From NCBI GenBank assembly GCA_026415975.1, contig JAOAFZ010000008.1:1-41382 (forward strand): a stretch of 41,382 nucleotides of DNA. The letters run 5' to 3'. The notes under the pieces are model-generated. The model had not been told where the DNA came from, did no database searches, and saw only the letters and a list, made by a program, of their open reading frames with translations. The DNA comes from Patescibacteria group bacterium (GTDB lineage Bacteria > Patescibacteriota > Microgenomatia > UBA1406 > GWC2-37-13). This document shows, one piece after another, positions 34,060 through 41,382 of this stretch. Positions within the stretch are counted from its first letter, which is position 1; every line of letters begins with the position of its first letter. The position numbers and the translations under genes are program-made.

Positions 34060-35901
34060 ATGCAAATCCGCAATATCGCTATTATCGCCCATGTTGACCA
34101 TGGCAAGACCACGCTCGTTGATGCGCTACTTAAACAAACCCACACCTTTCGGGATAACCAGAAAGAGATGTCGCAGGAGCTGATCATGGATTCAAACGAT
34201 CTGGAGCGCGAAAAAGGAATCACGATTCTGGCGAAAAACACATCGGTGTTCTACAGGGACGTTAAGATCAATATTATTGACACTCCCGGTCACGCTGATT
34301 TCGGTGGCGAGGTAGAGCGTGTGCTTGGCATGGCCGATGGCGCTATCCTTCTTGTGGACTCAGCAGAGGGGCCACTCCCGCAGACCAAGTTCGTTCTCAA
34401 GAAAGCTCTCGAACTCAAGCTGAAGATTACCCTGCTTATTAATAAAATTGATAAAAAAGACTCCCGACCCGCTGAAGTGATTTCCGAAGTGGAGAACCTG
34501 TTTCTCGAGCTGGCACATGATGAAGATGCGTTGCACTTTAAAACACTCTATGGCGTCGGCCGCGACGGGAAAGTCTTCTACGAGCTCCCGGAAAACTACA
34601 CATCCGAAACCACGGGCACACTGGAACCGCTTTTTGATACGATCATCTCCGAGGTGCCGAACGCCGCAGTTGGAGAGGATAAGCCGTTTCAGATGCAGAT
34701 CTCCACGCTGGACTACGACCCTTACGTTGGACGTCTGTGTATTGGCCGGGTGCGCCGTGGTACCCTTGCCAAGAATGCACCGATTGCACTGGTCACTCCA
34801 GAAAAGGGAGTGATTGGAAAATTCCGTGCGGTAAAGCTCTATACCTCCGTCGGACTCAGCCGCCAGGAGGTGGAAACTGTATCCGTCGGTGATATTGTTG
34901 CCATTGCTGGAATTCCCGAACTAAACATCGGCGAGACAGTAACCGATCCGAACAACCCGGAAGCACTCCCCATGATCGAGCTGGAAGAACCGACCATCAA
35001 GATCTCGATTGGCCCGAACACCTCCCCGTTCTCTGGAAAGGAAGGAAAATACACCACGTCCCGCCAGATCAAAGAACGGCTGCTTAAAGAAAAGGAAACC
35101 AATATCGGCCTCAAAATCGAGGAGGACACCGAAGGGACCAAGTTTGTGGTTCACGGCCGCGGCGAGCTGCACCTTTCAGTACTCATCGAGACGATGCGTC
35201 GCGAAGGGTATGAGTTGGAAGTCTCCCGCCCGCAGGTAATCTACAAGGAAGTAAACGGGGTTATAAGCGAGCCGTTCGAGGAGGTCACCATTGATGTCCC
35301 TGCAGACTACATGGGAGCGGTTACCGAAGAGCTCGGGCGCCGGAAAGGCATTATGGAAGATATGCACACCGACCACAACAACAATACACGGCTCCGCTAC
35401 AAGATTTCCAGTCAAAACTTGCTGGGAATCCGGAATATCCTGCTGACGAAGACCCGTGGTACAGCTATCATGAACACGTACCTCCTCGGCTACGAACCCA
35501 AAGGCCACAAGATGGATAACATGCGAAATGGTGCTATTATTTCTTCCCATACCGGCACTACAAACACGTATGGTCTGCTGGGAGCCCAGGAACGTGGTAT
35601 TCTCTTTGTCGGCCCCGGTGTTCCGGTGTATCAGGGGATGGTTGTCGGACTCAGTGCCAAAGAACAGGATCTGGAAGTGAACGTGACTCGCGAAAAGAAG
35701 CTCACAAATAATCGCTCTTCCGGAGAAGGTGTCTCCGAGGTCCTTACGCCGCCCACGATCATGTCGCTCGAGCAGTGTCTGGACTTTATCGCAGACGACG
35801 AGCTGCTCGAGGTTACCCCGAAGAATCTCCGTGTTCGGAAACGCTACCTAACCGACTGGGAGCGGAAAAACGCACAGCGCGCTGCTGCGTCGAAGGTCTA
35901 A
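34060..35901 (+). CDS. typA: Ribosome-associated GTPase TypA/BipA
   Basis: ATG 34060 (MQIRNIAIIAHVDHGKTT) matches the usual TypA start; an upstream ATG at 33976 would add 28 atypical residues. The 613-residue GTPase has G1 HVDHGKTT, G2 and switch region ITILAKNTSV, G3 DTPGHADFGGEVER and G4 NKIDKKDSRP. EF-G-like domains II, III and V follow, then the TypA-specific C-terminal domain (VGLSAKEQDLEVNVTREKK). BipA aids 50S subunit assembly and translation under stress. No Shine-Dalgarno is seen upstream. Confidence 0.96.
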   Translation: MQIRNIAIIAHVDHGKTTLVDALLKQTHTFRDNQKEMSQELIMDSNDLEREKGITILAKNTSVFYRDVKINIIDTPGHADFGGEVERVLGMADGAILLVDSAEGPLPQTKFVLKKALELKLKITLLINKIDKKDSRPAEVISEVENLFLELAHDEDALHFKTLYGVGRDGKVFYELPENYTSETTGTLEPLFDTIISEVPNAAVGEDKPFQMQISTLDYDPYVGRLCIGRVRRGTLAKNAPIALVTPEKGVIGKFRAVKLYTSVGLSRQEVETVSVGDIVAIAGIPELNIGETVTDPNNPEALPMIELEEPTIKISIGPNTSPFSGKEGKYTTSRQIKERLLKEKETNIGLKIEEDTEGTKFVVHGRGELHLSVLIETMRREGYELEVSRPQVIYKEVNGVISEPFEEVTIDVPADYMGAVTEELGRRKGIMEDMHTDHNNNTRLRYKISSQNLLGIRNILLTKTRGTAIMNTYLLGYEPKGHKMDNMRNGAIISSHTGTTNTYGLLGAQERGILFVGPGVPVYQGMVVGLSAKEQDLEVNVTREKKLTNNRSSGEGVSEVLTPPTIMSLEQCLDFIADDELLEVTPKNLRVRKRYLTDWERKNAQRAAASKV

Positions 35902-35957
35902 ACGGCTCGATGAACTCCACAGGTAGTTACGGCGGGTATGTAATTCTCGGCTGCTGA

Positions 35958-35966
35958 TGTTATACT
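35958..35966 (+). promoter_or_regulatory. Extended -10 promoter, likely leaderless
   Basis: TG-T-TATACT ends six bases before ATG 35973, so the transcript would start on or beside the start codon. No -35 match is needed for an extended -10 element. Confidence 0.6.
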
Positions 35967-35972
35967 GTCCGC

Positions 35973-36533
35973 ATGACGAAGGGAGATCCAGAACCGCAGC
36001 ATCCTCTGGTACGGTATATTCCATTTTTTGCCGGTGCCCTGGTAGTAGCGATGGTTGTCGGCGTGCTTTCGAACCGGAACGAATCGCCTTCCGTCTCAGA
36101 CGAATCTACCTCACCCTCTCCTGAATTTCCCGCTCCGGACGTACCTGCCGACTGGCGTACTTATGTAAATATTAACGGTTACTTGATTGACTATCCTCCG
36201 AATCTGGTACCACAGGAAGTTACTGAAGATCCTTCTGCAGCCCAATTCGGTCCGGATATCCGCAGCCAGATAGTGAAGGAACCGTACACTGCCTGTAGCG
36301 AGGATTGCCCCATTATTTCCGAGGAGACGAAGATTACGCTGGCGCGGCGTGAATGCATGGCGGTAATTGCGGAACCGGCCGCAACCGATAGCAGGCCCGG
36401 GCCGATTTACTTTTACGAGTGCCCGCACGAGGGACAGTATTTCCGGTTCACCTATCGTCCTGCAAACGGGGTTGAATCCATACCGCTTCGGCGCACATTT
36501 GCCCGAATGGCGAATTCTCTATCCTTCCAGTAA
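35973..36533 (+). CDS. Membrane-anchored hypothetical protein
   Basis: The 186-residue protein has one N-terminal membrane helix (YIPFFAGALVVAMVVGVLS, about 15-33). A Ser/Pro-rich linker and an extracytoplasmic domain of about 125 residues follow. The opening of that domain (YVNINGYLIDYPPNLVP) resembles small PsbP-like lipoprotein domains common in Patescibacteria, but I cannot confirm a family. Four or five Cys could form disulfides. Its stop codon abuts the stop of the convergent cupin gene. Confidence 0.65.
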   Translation: MTKGDPEPQHPLVRYIPFFAGALVVAMVVGVLSNRNESPSVSDESTSPSPEFPAPDVPADWRTYVNINGYLIDYPPNLVPQEVTEDPSAAQFGPDIRSQIVKEPYTACSEDCPIISEETKITLARRECMAVIAEPAATDSRPGPIYFYECPHEGQYFRFTYRPANGVESIPLRRTFARMANSLSFQ

Positions 36534-37067
36534 TCAGTCCCGCTCCGGTTGCCAGAAGTCCGGCAGGAAGGCGTCCCACGGGATACGTCGCTCATCCGGT
36601 TCCTCTATACTGAATTTGTTATTTACGAAGTAGAACAGCTCGATGTTCTGTTTTGAGAAGTTTGCCATTCCGTGTGCGACACCACGCGGGATATACAGCA
36701 TCTTCGAGTCGCCGCCTCCCAGTTGCAGGCGCATCCAGTCGTTTGCGGTCGGGGATTCGGCACGGATGTCCCAAAGTCCTACAAAGACCTGAAACGACGG
36801 TGGTACGTACCAGAACTCATCCTGATTGAAGTGAAAATGCCAGGCTTTAACTGCACCCGGGAATATCGTAGTCCGGTTGATCTGTGCAACCTTGAACTCC
36901 GGCATGATCTCAAATCCGCCCTCGGGTGTAAAGCGCATTACCTCGGAGAAATCCCCCTCATCCGCGGTAAATCGCTTCAGATCAAATATTTGAACACCGT
37001 CAATTTTACGGCGTGGCTTGTAACTCTGGACATATGCCTTTTCTTCGGCGCGAGGAATGAGTTTCAT
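36534..37067 (-). CDS. RmlC-like cupin (dTDP-4-dehydrorhamnose 3,5-epimerase family)
   Basis: ATG 37067 (MKLIPRAEEKAYVQ) gives 177 residues, the usual size; longer starts would add over 50 unrelated residues. Cupin motifs include WHFHFNQDEFWYV and YIPRGVAHGMAN, with a C-terminal DERRIPWD as in RmlC enzymes. RmlC epimerises dTDP-4-keto-6-deoxyglucose on the way to dTDP-rhamnose, a cell-wall sugar. Other rml genes are absent here, and the divergent His/Asp context leaves room for a related sugar isomerase. A TATAGT or TATAGAAT-like -10 lies just before the ATG. Confidence 0.75.
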   Translation of the reverse strand: MKLIPRAEEKAYVQSYKPRRKIDGVQIFDLKRFTADEGDFSEVMRFTPEGGFEIMPEFKVAQINRTTIFPGAVKAWHFHFNQDEFWYVPPSFQVFVGLWDIRAESPTANDWMRLQLGGGDSKMLYIPRGVAHGMANFSKQNIELFYFVNNKFSIEEPDERRIPWDAFLPDFWQPERD

Positions 37068-37204
37068 AGATGATTCTATAGTACTATACCTAACGGAAAA
37101 TGCAATCTGAAGGTGTGCGCAGGTAGCTGTAGGTGCAGACGATCCGTATAATGTATACATCATGATTAGCAAATGATCAGCAAAGTCCGCACTCTCAAAA
37201 TCCC

Positions 37205-37804
37205 ATGAATAATAAGCACAAAATACCGGGTATGCCAATTCTATTGATAAGTGCAGGTTTCGTTGTCATTGTTGGTATCGGGTATCGGTATTTCTGGCAA
37301 TCGCCGCCCAGGGGTCGCACGCTACCGATTAGTGTACCGTATTCTCAACCTCCTTCCCCAACTCAAGATCCGACTGGTGGTTCCCAGGTTTCAACTGTAC
37401 CGATGCGTACCGAAGCTCCATCAAGTCCTGGGCGGGAACAGAGTGTACCTGTTCCCATCACCTCCGGCAGGTGGGCGGGATACACTGAGATTACCAAAAA
37501 CGTAAAAGGCACTTCTTATCGTCTGATTATTGCAGACACGCCTCGGAAACAGTCGCGCGGGTTGATGGATGTGACTGATCTGGGAGAATACGATGGCATG
37601 ATATTTCTTTTCCCGAACCGGGAGACGAGGACATTCTGGAATATGAATACCCTGATGCAGCTCGATCTACTCTGGATGGATGGTGAGGAAATTATCGGCC
37701 GTTCGGTGCTGCCGTCAATCACCGACTCAAAAGAGGTGGTAACCGTTTCTTCTCCTGGTCCGGTGGATGCAGTTATTGAACTTTCTGCCTCCGGGCGGTT
37801 ATAA
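37205..37804 (+). CDS. Membrane-anchored DUF192 protein
   Basis: The 199-residue protein has an N-terminal membrane helix (ILLISAGFVVIVGIGYRYF), a Pro/Ser-rich linker to about residue 85, and then a DUF192 domain. The domain shows RLIIADTPRKQSRGLMDV, GMIFLFPNRETRTFWNMNT and LLWMDGEEIIG. DUF192 is a small beta-fold of unknown role, usually exported. The next gene begins eight bases after the stop, so the two are likely co-transcribed. Confidence 0.8.
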   Translation: MNNKHKIPGMPILLISAGFVVIVGIGYRYFWQSPPRGRTLPISVPYSQPPSPTQDPTGGSQVSTVPMRTEAPSSPGREQSVPVPITSGRWAGYTEITKNVKGTSYRLIIADTPRKQSRGLMDVTDLGEYDGMIFLFPNRETRTFWNMNTLMQLDLLWMDGEEIIGRSVLPSITDSKEVVTVSSPGPVDAVIELSASGRL

Positions 37805-37811
37805 TAAAAAC

Positions 37812-38711
37812 ATGTACGAAAAGCCGTCATCTGCCGATATTGCGCGACTTATGGTTGCCCTGGTTCTGGCGCTTGTAGCGGTCGGTTCATTCACGTATCT
37901 GGTTGTCCGCTTTGGCCCGAATCCAATGGCTCGGCGGGGGCAGGTTTCGATCTTTGAGCTTGTTGGTATTCCTACTCCGATTCCCAGTGCTACTCCTACC
38001 CGGGCAGAGGTAGCCGGTGCACGTGCAGAGAGCAGTACCCGCTTCAAGATAACACCTGTATCTGCCGACTCTCTAAAACAGGCAAAACGGACTGTTGATC
38101 TTGCCCGAATAGATGATCAGATGCTCGTCAGGTACAATGGTGTTGTCTATGCACCACAAGTAGGTACCACCATGCAACCTGTTAAGGTAACAGATGAAGA
38201 ACGCTTTCCATGGAAACCAGTTATCCCCGCACCGGTGAATGTTGGAGGAATAGATGAGATCTATAGTTACTATGCCTCCCCTGATATGAATAACTTGACA
38301 ATCGTCATGCGATGGGGGAGCAATCAGATAGATGGAGATACCCGATATGCCGTGTATGTGTACAACGAGTTCGGGGGCAGCGACAAGGTCCGTCTGGTTC
38401 ACACCTTTGTCGAACGAGACGGACAACCGACCGTGCCCTTGGCCTTTGGCATGAGCCCTTCCGGCCGGTATATCGCTCTTTCTCTCTTCAGCTGCGATGA
38501 CTGTATCGGGGAGATTCCCGAAACCCTAATCGTTGATTCAAAAGAAGGGGGTACCCGCCGGATCGGGCAGATTTCCCTTCTTGAGTGGCTTACCGGAAAT
38601 CAGTTCCAGTACAAGGTATATCAGGCTGCAGAATGCCCTGATACGACCCAGGCCACCAAGTGTGCAGTCGATCCAGAGTACCTTCCTTTCAAGCTTGATC
38701 AGATACGTTAA
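37812..38711 (+). CDS. Membrane-anchored hypothetical protein
   Basis: ATG 37812 (MYEKPSSADIARLM) follows the DUF192 gene by eight bases. The 299-residue product has one N-terminal helix (LMVALVLALVAVGSFTYLVV), a short Pro/Thr linker, and an extracytoplasmic domain. The second half (DEIYSYYASPDMNNLTIVMR, then LAFGMSPSGRYIALSLFSC) looks like WD/TolB-type beta-propeller blades, though too short for a whole propeller. A CDDC motif and further Cys could be disulfide-bonded. The role is unknown. Confidence 0.65.
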   Translation: MYEKPSSADIARLMVALVLALVAVGSFTYLVVRFGPNPMARRGQVSIFELVGIPTPIPSATPTRAEVAGARAESSTRFKITPVSADSLKQAKRTVDLARIDDQMLVRYNGVVYAPQVGTTMQPVKVTDEERFPWKPVIPAPVNVGGIDEIYSYYASPDMNNLTIVMRWGSNQIDGDTRYAVYVYNEFGGSDKVRLVHTFVERDGQPTVPLAFGMSPSGRYIALSLFSCDDCIGEIPETLIVDSKEGGTRRIGQISLLEWLTGNQFQYKVYQAAECPDTTQATKCAVDPEYLPFKLDQIR

Positions 38712-38832
38712 GCTTTTCTCCCAAACTGGAGTGAAGTGACTGTTGCACAAACTCATAACCCGTTGGGCAACCCCACAGTACCGATGCATGTATCACCAGT
38801 GCAAAGAACAGTTCAGTAGCCGGTGCTCCGGC

Positions 38833-40011
38833 TTACTTTCGCAACGCCTCGATGCCGGGCAATGTTCCTTTTTCGATAAACTCGAGCATTGCACCGCCGC
38901 CAGTGGAGATGTGGGTTATCTTGTCCAAGTACTCTTTTTTGGAAATTGCCGAGAGAGTGTCTCCACCACCCACGATGGAAACTGCTCCCGTATTTTCAGT
39001 TATCGCGTAATAGATAAAATCGGTACCGCGCCGGAACGCCGCGTTCTCAAAATAGCCCACCGGACCGTTCCAGACAATAGTACGTGCCGTTGCGAGAATA
39101 GTACCGATCCGTGCCTGGGTCTCCGGGCCAATGTCCAGAATCATCATGTCTTCCGGTACCTCCGTGATTCCTTTGACCTCACCGCTTTGCCAGTCTAAAC
39201 CACCTGCAACTACGACATCTGCTGGAAAGATAATCCGGGTGTTCTTTTGCACTGCCTGGAAGAGCATCTTGCGGGCAGCTTCTTCTTCCTCGTATTCTGC
39301 GATCGATTTGCCGATTCCGTATCCCTGCGCCTGCAGGAACGTATTCGCAATCCCGCCGCCGAGCACCAAATAATCTGCGATCTCCAGAAGCCGCTCTACC
39401 AGATGGATCTTACTAGAGATTTTCGAGCCGCCCAGAATGGCAACCACGGGATGTTCCGGGTTTTCGGTTATCCTCGAGATCATCTCAATTTCTCGCTTGA
39501 GCAACAATCCGGCATAACTGGGCAGATACTCTGTAATCCCGACCACCGACGCATGTGCACGGTGACTGCATCCGAAGGCGTCGTTTACATATACATCGCC
39601 CAGATGGGACAGTTCGCGGGCGAAACCGGCGTCATTTTTCTTTTCCTCGGGATAAAAGCGGATGTTTTCCAAAAGCAGAATTTCGGTATCCTGCTGATTC
39701 TCCAGTGCGGAGCGATCCGAGAGGAAATCATCTACCAGTTTTATTGTGTGGCTAGGGAGATACTCTTGCAGTTTTGCCGCTACAGGAGCAAGCGAAAACT
39801 GCGGATCGCGTCCTTTTGGTCTTCCCAGGTGGCTCATGAGTACCAGTTTGTTCTTGTGTTCCAGAAGGTACTTTAAAGTAGGGATTGCTGCCTGAATCCG
39901 GGCATCGTCTGCTATGGAGTGATCCGGGTTCAAAGAAACATTAAAATCAACGCGCATTATCACTCGCTTCCCGGAGATGTCGGTTCCGTCGATGGTGTGG
40001 ATATCCGGCAT
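38833..40011 (-). CDS. pgk: Phosphoglycerate kinase
   Basis: ATG 40011 (MPDIHTIDGTDISGKRV) lies four bases after the gap stop; a TTG at 40023 would overlap it. The 392-residue enzyme has the substrate loop RVDFNVSLN, the GGSKISSKIHLVE segment and the C-terminal nucleotide loop GGGDTLSAI. It makes ATP and 3-phosphoglycerate from the product of GAPDH, so the pair carries out the first energy-yielding steps of lower glycolysis. A short hairpin (AGCCGG/CCGGCT) overlaps the stop but lacks a T-run. Confidence 0.96.
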   Translation of the reverse strand: MPDIHTIDGTDISGKRVIMRVDFNVSLNPDHSIADDARIQAAIPTLKYLLEHKNKLVLMSHLGRPKGRDPQFSLAPVAAKLQEYLPSHTIKLVDDFLSDRSALENQQDTEILLLENIRFYPEEKKNDAGFARELSHLGDVYVNDAFGCSHRAHASVVGITEYLPSYAGLLLKREIEMISRITENPEHPVVAILGGSKISSKIHLVERLLEIADYLVLGGGIANTFLQAQGYGIGKSIAEYEEEEAARKMLFQAVQKNTRIIFPADVVVAGGLDWQSGEVKGITEVPEDMMILDIGPETQARIGTILATARTIVWNGPVGYFENAAFRRGTDFIYYAITENTGAVSIVGGGDTLSAISKKEYLDKITHISTGGGAMLEFIEKGTLPGIEALRK

Positions 40012-40015
40012 GGGC

Positions 40016-41029
40016 TTACACAAAATCAGATACGCGCTCGACTAGGTCAACAAGGCGGGTGCTGTAGCCCCACTCGTTGTCATACCAGCCGAACACCTTT
40101 ACGAGGGTTCCCTCGATGACCTTGGTATAGTTCTCGTCGTAGATACACGAATATGGCGAACCAATAAAGTCGGAGGATACCAGCATTTCTTTTTCGTAGG
40201 CCAGTATTCCCTTCATCGGGCCGTCAGCAGCTTCCTTAAAGATCCGGTTTACTTCTTCTACCGTGGTGGGGCGTTCGGTAATCACCGAGATATCGGTGAA
40301 CGAAACAGTGGGAACCGGAACACGGACAGCCATGCCATCGATGCGATGGGTGAGTGCCGGGATAACCTTGACAACTGCCTTTGCCGCACCGGTGGAAGAG
40401 GGTGCAATGTTTTGGGCTGCGGCGCGGGAGCGATCGGGTTCCTTGTTGTTCTCGTCTACGAGCACCTGACTTGCCGTGTAGGCGTGCACGGTTGTCAGGA
40501 AGCCAGACCATACCTTGAAGTGCTCATGCAACACCTTAAAAAGCGGCGCAGAACAGTTGGTGGTGCAGGATGCATTGGAAATAACCGTACTGCCGGCGAA
40601 ATCGAATTCATGGTCGTTAACGCCCAGGACAACATGGGGCGTTTCATCGTCTTTCGACGGCGCAGTCAAGATCACCTTCTTCACCGTACCACGGATATGT
40701 TTTTCCAGATCGGATTTCTTTACAAACGCACCCGTAGCATCAACAACCACGTCAACTTCCGCTTCCTCCCATGGGATCTCGGACGGATCGGATGCTTCCA
40801 TGAATCGAATCTCTTTGCCATCGATCACTAGCGAGTCCTCGGTAGAGCCCACGTGTTTCCCGTATTTACGGTACACCGAATCATACTGCAACAGGTATGC
40901 AGACATGACCGGATTCTTACGGCGCGTATTGATCGCCACGAGGTCGAAGGTGTCGCGCACGAGGGCGATTCTGGTAAAGGCGCGGCCGATACGGCCGAAT
41001 CCGTTTAATCCAACGCGAATACGTTTCAT
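40016..41029 (-). CDS. gap: Glyceraldehyde-3-phosphate dehydrogenase, type I
   Basis: The 337-residue enzyme has the Rossmann motif GFGRIGR (10-16), the catalytic SNASCTTNC with Cys155, and WYDNEWGYS near the end. It oxidises glyceraldehyde 3-phosphate for the adjacent pgk. After the second strand, where NAD enzymes normally have an Asp (about position 34), the sequence is AINTRRKNP: the acid is gone and two Arg follow. This suggests NADP or dual coenzyme use, by analogy with GapB-type enzymes; activity is not shown by sequence alone. The leader (41030-41060) has no Shine-Dalgarno. Confidence 0.95.
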   Translation of the reverse strand: MKRIRVGLNGFGRIGRAFTRIALVRDTFDLVAINTRRKNPVMSAYLLQYDSVYRKYGKHVGSTEDSLVIDGKEIRFMEASDPSEIPWEEAEVDVVVDATGAFVKKSDLEKHIRGTVKKVILTAPSKDDETPHVVLGVNDHEFDFAGSTVISNASCTTNCSAPLFKVLHEHFKVWSGFLTTVHAYTASQVLVDENNKEPDRSRAAAQNIAPSSTGAAKAVVKVIPALTHRIDGMAVRVPVPTVSFTDISVITERPTTVEEVNRIFKEAADGPMKGILAYEKEMLVSSDFIGSPYSCIYDENYTKVIEGTLVKVFGWYDNEWGYSTRLVDLVERVSDFV

Positions 41030-41229
41030 AGCGGCGGGTTGTTGTGTAATTCGTGAACCGGAAACTCCGGGTCATAACTCTTTCATTATGAACGAAAAAT
41101 ATGGCTATGGCAAGTGCTTGTGCGGACTCTTATGGTGAAAGAACTCCAGCTTGCTCGCTGTAGCACGCGTATATTTTCCCTCTTTTAGCTCGTGGGCAGG
41201 AAATGATTCCGGGTTGCGTTGCCGGGAAA

Positions 41230-41284
41230 CCCGCGATACCCGCGTCCTCTATGCTCGATACGCCCAGGACCCCGCGATACCCGC
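41230..41284. repeat. 14-bp direct repeats in a GC-rich block
   Basis: CCCGCGATACCCGC occurs at 41230-41243 and again at 41271-41284, exactly 41 bases apart. Partial copies (CTATACCCC, CGATACGCCC) lie between and beside them. The block stands out from the surrounding sequence. It may be an operator array, a short tandem duplication or part of an RNA leader for the next plus-strand gene. Confidence 0.6.
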
Positions 41285-41340
41285 TATACCCCGGGATGTC
41301 GGCAGTAAGTGATGTAATGCTGCCATAACTTTCGAATCTC

Positions 41341-41349
41341 TGCTATACT
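41341..41349 (+). promoter_or_regulatory. Extended -10 promoter reading out of the window
   Basis: TG-C-TATACT is the same extended -10 form as at 17820 and 35958. It should drive a gene that starts beyond position 41382, so its target cannot be seen. Confidence 0.5.
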
Positions 41350-41382
41350 ACCGCCTGAATATCTTTCGCATTTCGTGTCGAT

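Larger units (their letters stand above)
41030..41382. other. 353-base spacer upstream of gap
   Basis: No reading frame is supported. The spacer holds a small hairpin (CCGGA-AAC-TCCGG near 41059-41071) and a CATAAT about 50 bases before gap that may be its -10 box on the minus strand. It also holds a GC-rich repeat block (41228-41297) and an outward plus-strand promoter at its right end. Confidence 0.4.

Noticed and set aside
35176-35550. 124-codon minus-strand frame within typA
   Set aside because: It is antisense to well-conserved TypA domains; open frames opposite GC-richer genes are common here.
38818-38833. Hairpin at the pgk stop as terminator
   Set aside because: The 6-bp stem AGCCGG/CCGGCT overlaps the stop codon and is not followed by a T-run on either strand.
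41228-41297. CRISPR array
   Set aside because: Only two full repeats of 14 bases with one 27-base spacer are present, and no cas genes occur in the window.

Overview
The window most likely comes from a member of the Patescibacteria (Candidate Phyla Radiation). The evidence is indirect. It has a compact type IV pilus operon with many minor prepilins, and several large secreted or anchored proteins with Thr-Pro linkers, LamG and DUF5648 domains. Genes are tightly packed, often with touching or overlapping ends. Shine-Dalgarno sequences are almost absent, while TATAAT- or TATACT-like -10 boxes lie only 5-9 bases before several start codons, which suggests leaderless mRNAs. UGA is used as an ordinary stop, so code 11 fits better than the Gracilibacteria code. 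No ribosomal RNA is present, so the assignment stays tentative.

Region A (1-5340) is an AT-rich, decayed accessory island beside a tRNA-Pro(UGG). It holds a broken large serine recombinase, a broken HEPN-like gene, a broken GmrSD-type (DUF262/DUF1524) modification-dependent restriction gene, and two broken small membrane-protein genes. A further broken gene of unknown function overlaps one copy of a dispersed repeat. Nothing here appears intact.

Region B (5340-11700) is a second accessory module: an intact cytochrome P450 and a very large SNF2-type helicase protein (1377 aa), convergent, with the remnant of a LamG-like gene between them. Inverted copies of a repeat (4884-5134 and 11491-11700) lie outside it. 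This is the most unusual part of the window.

Region C (11700-17290) encodes cell-surface functions: two convergent paralogous secreted proteins and a membrane-anchored parvulin/SurA-like foldase overlapping the second paralog. Region D (17289-21942) holds Dps, an MgtA-type P-type ATPase, and pyrE-pyrF. Region E (22031-24556) holds a secreted trypsin-LamG-DUF5648 protease and a small membrane protein.

Region F (24619-32961) is a minus-strand type IV pilus cluster. In transcription order it runs: 4-TM protein, pilB, pilC, a FimT/GspH-like prepilin, a prepilin fused to a beta-propeller, a PilW-like and a PilX-like prepilin, a membrane protein with a LytR_C domain, and a major-pilin-like gene followed by a strong terminator. 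It would extrude a fibre tipped with an unusual propeller-bearing minor pilin.

Region G (33083-41382) is core: radC, a highly structured intergenic region, typA/bipA, three membrane-anchored proteins (one DUF192), an RmlC-like cupin, and the gap-pgk glycolytic pair. The GAPDH has a coenzyme-site sequence unlike classical NAD enzymes.
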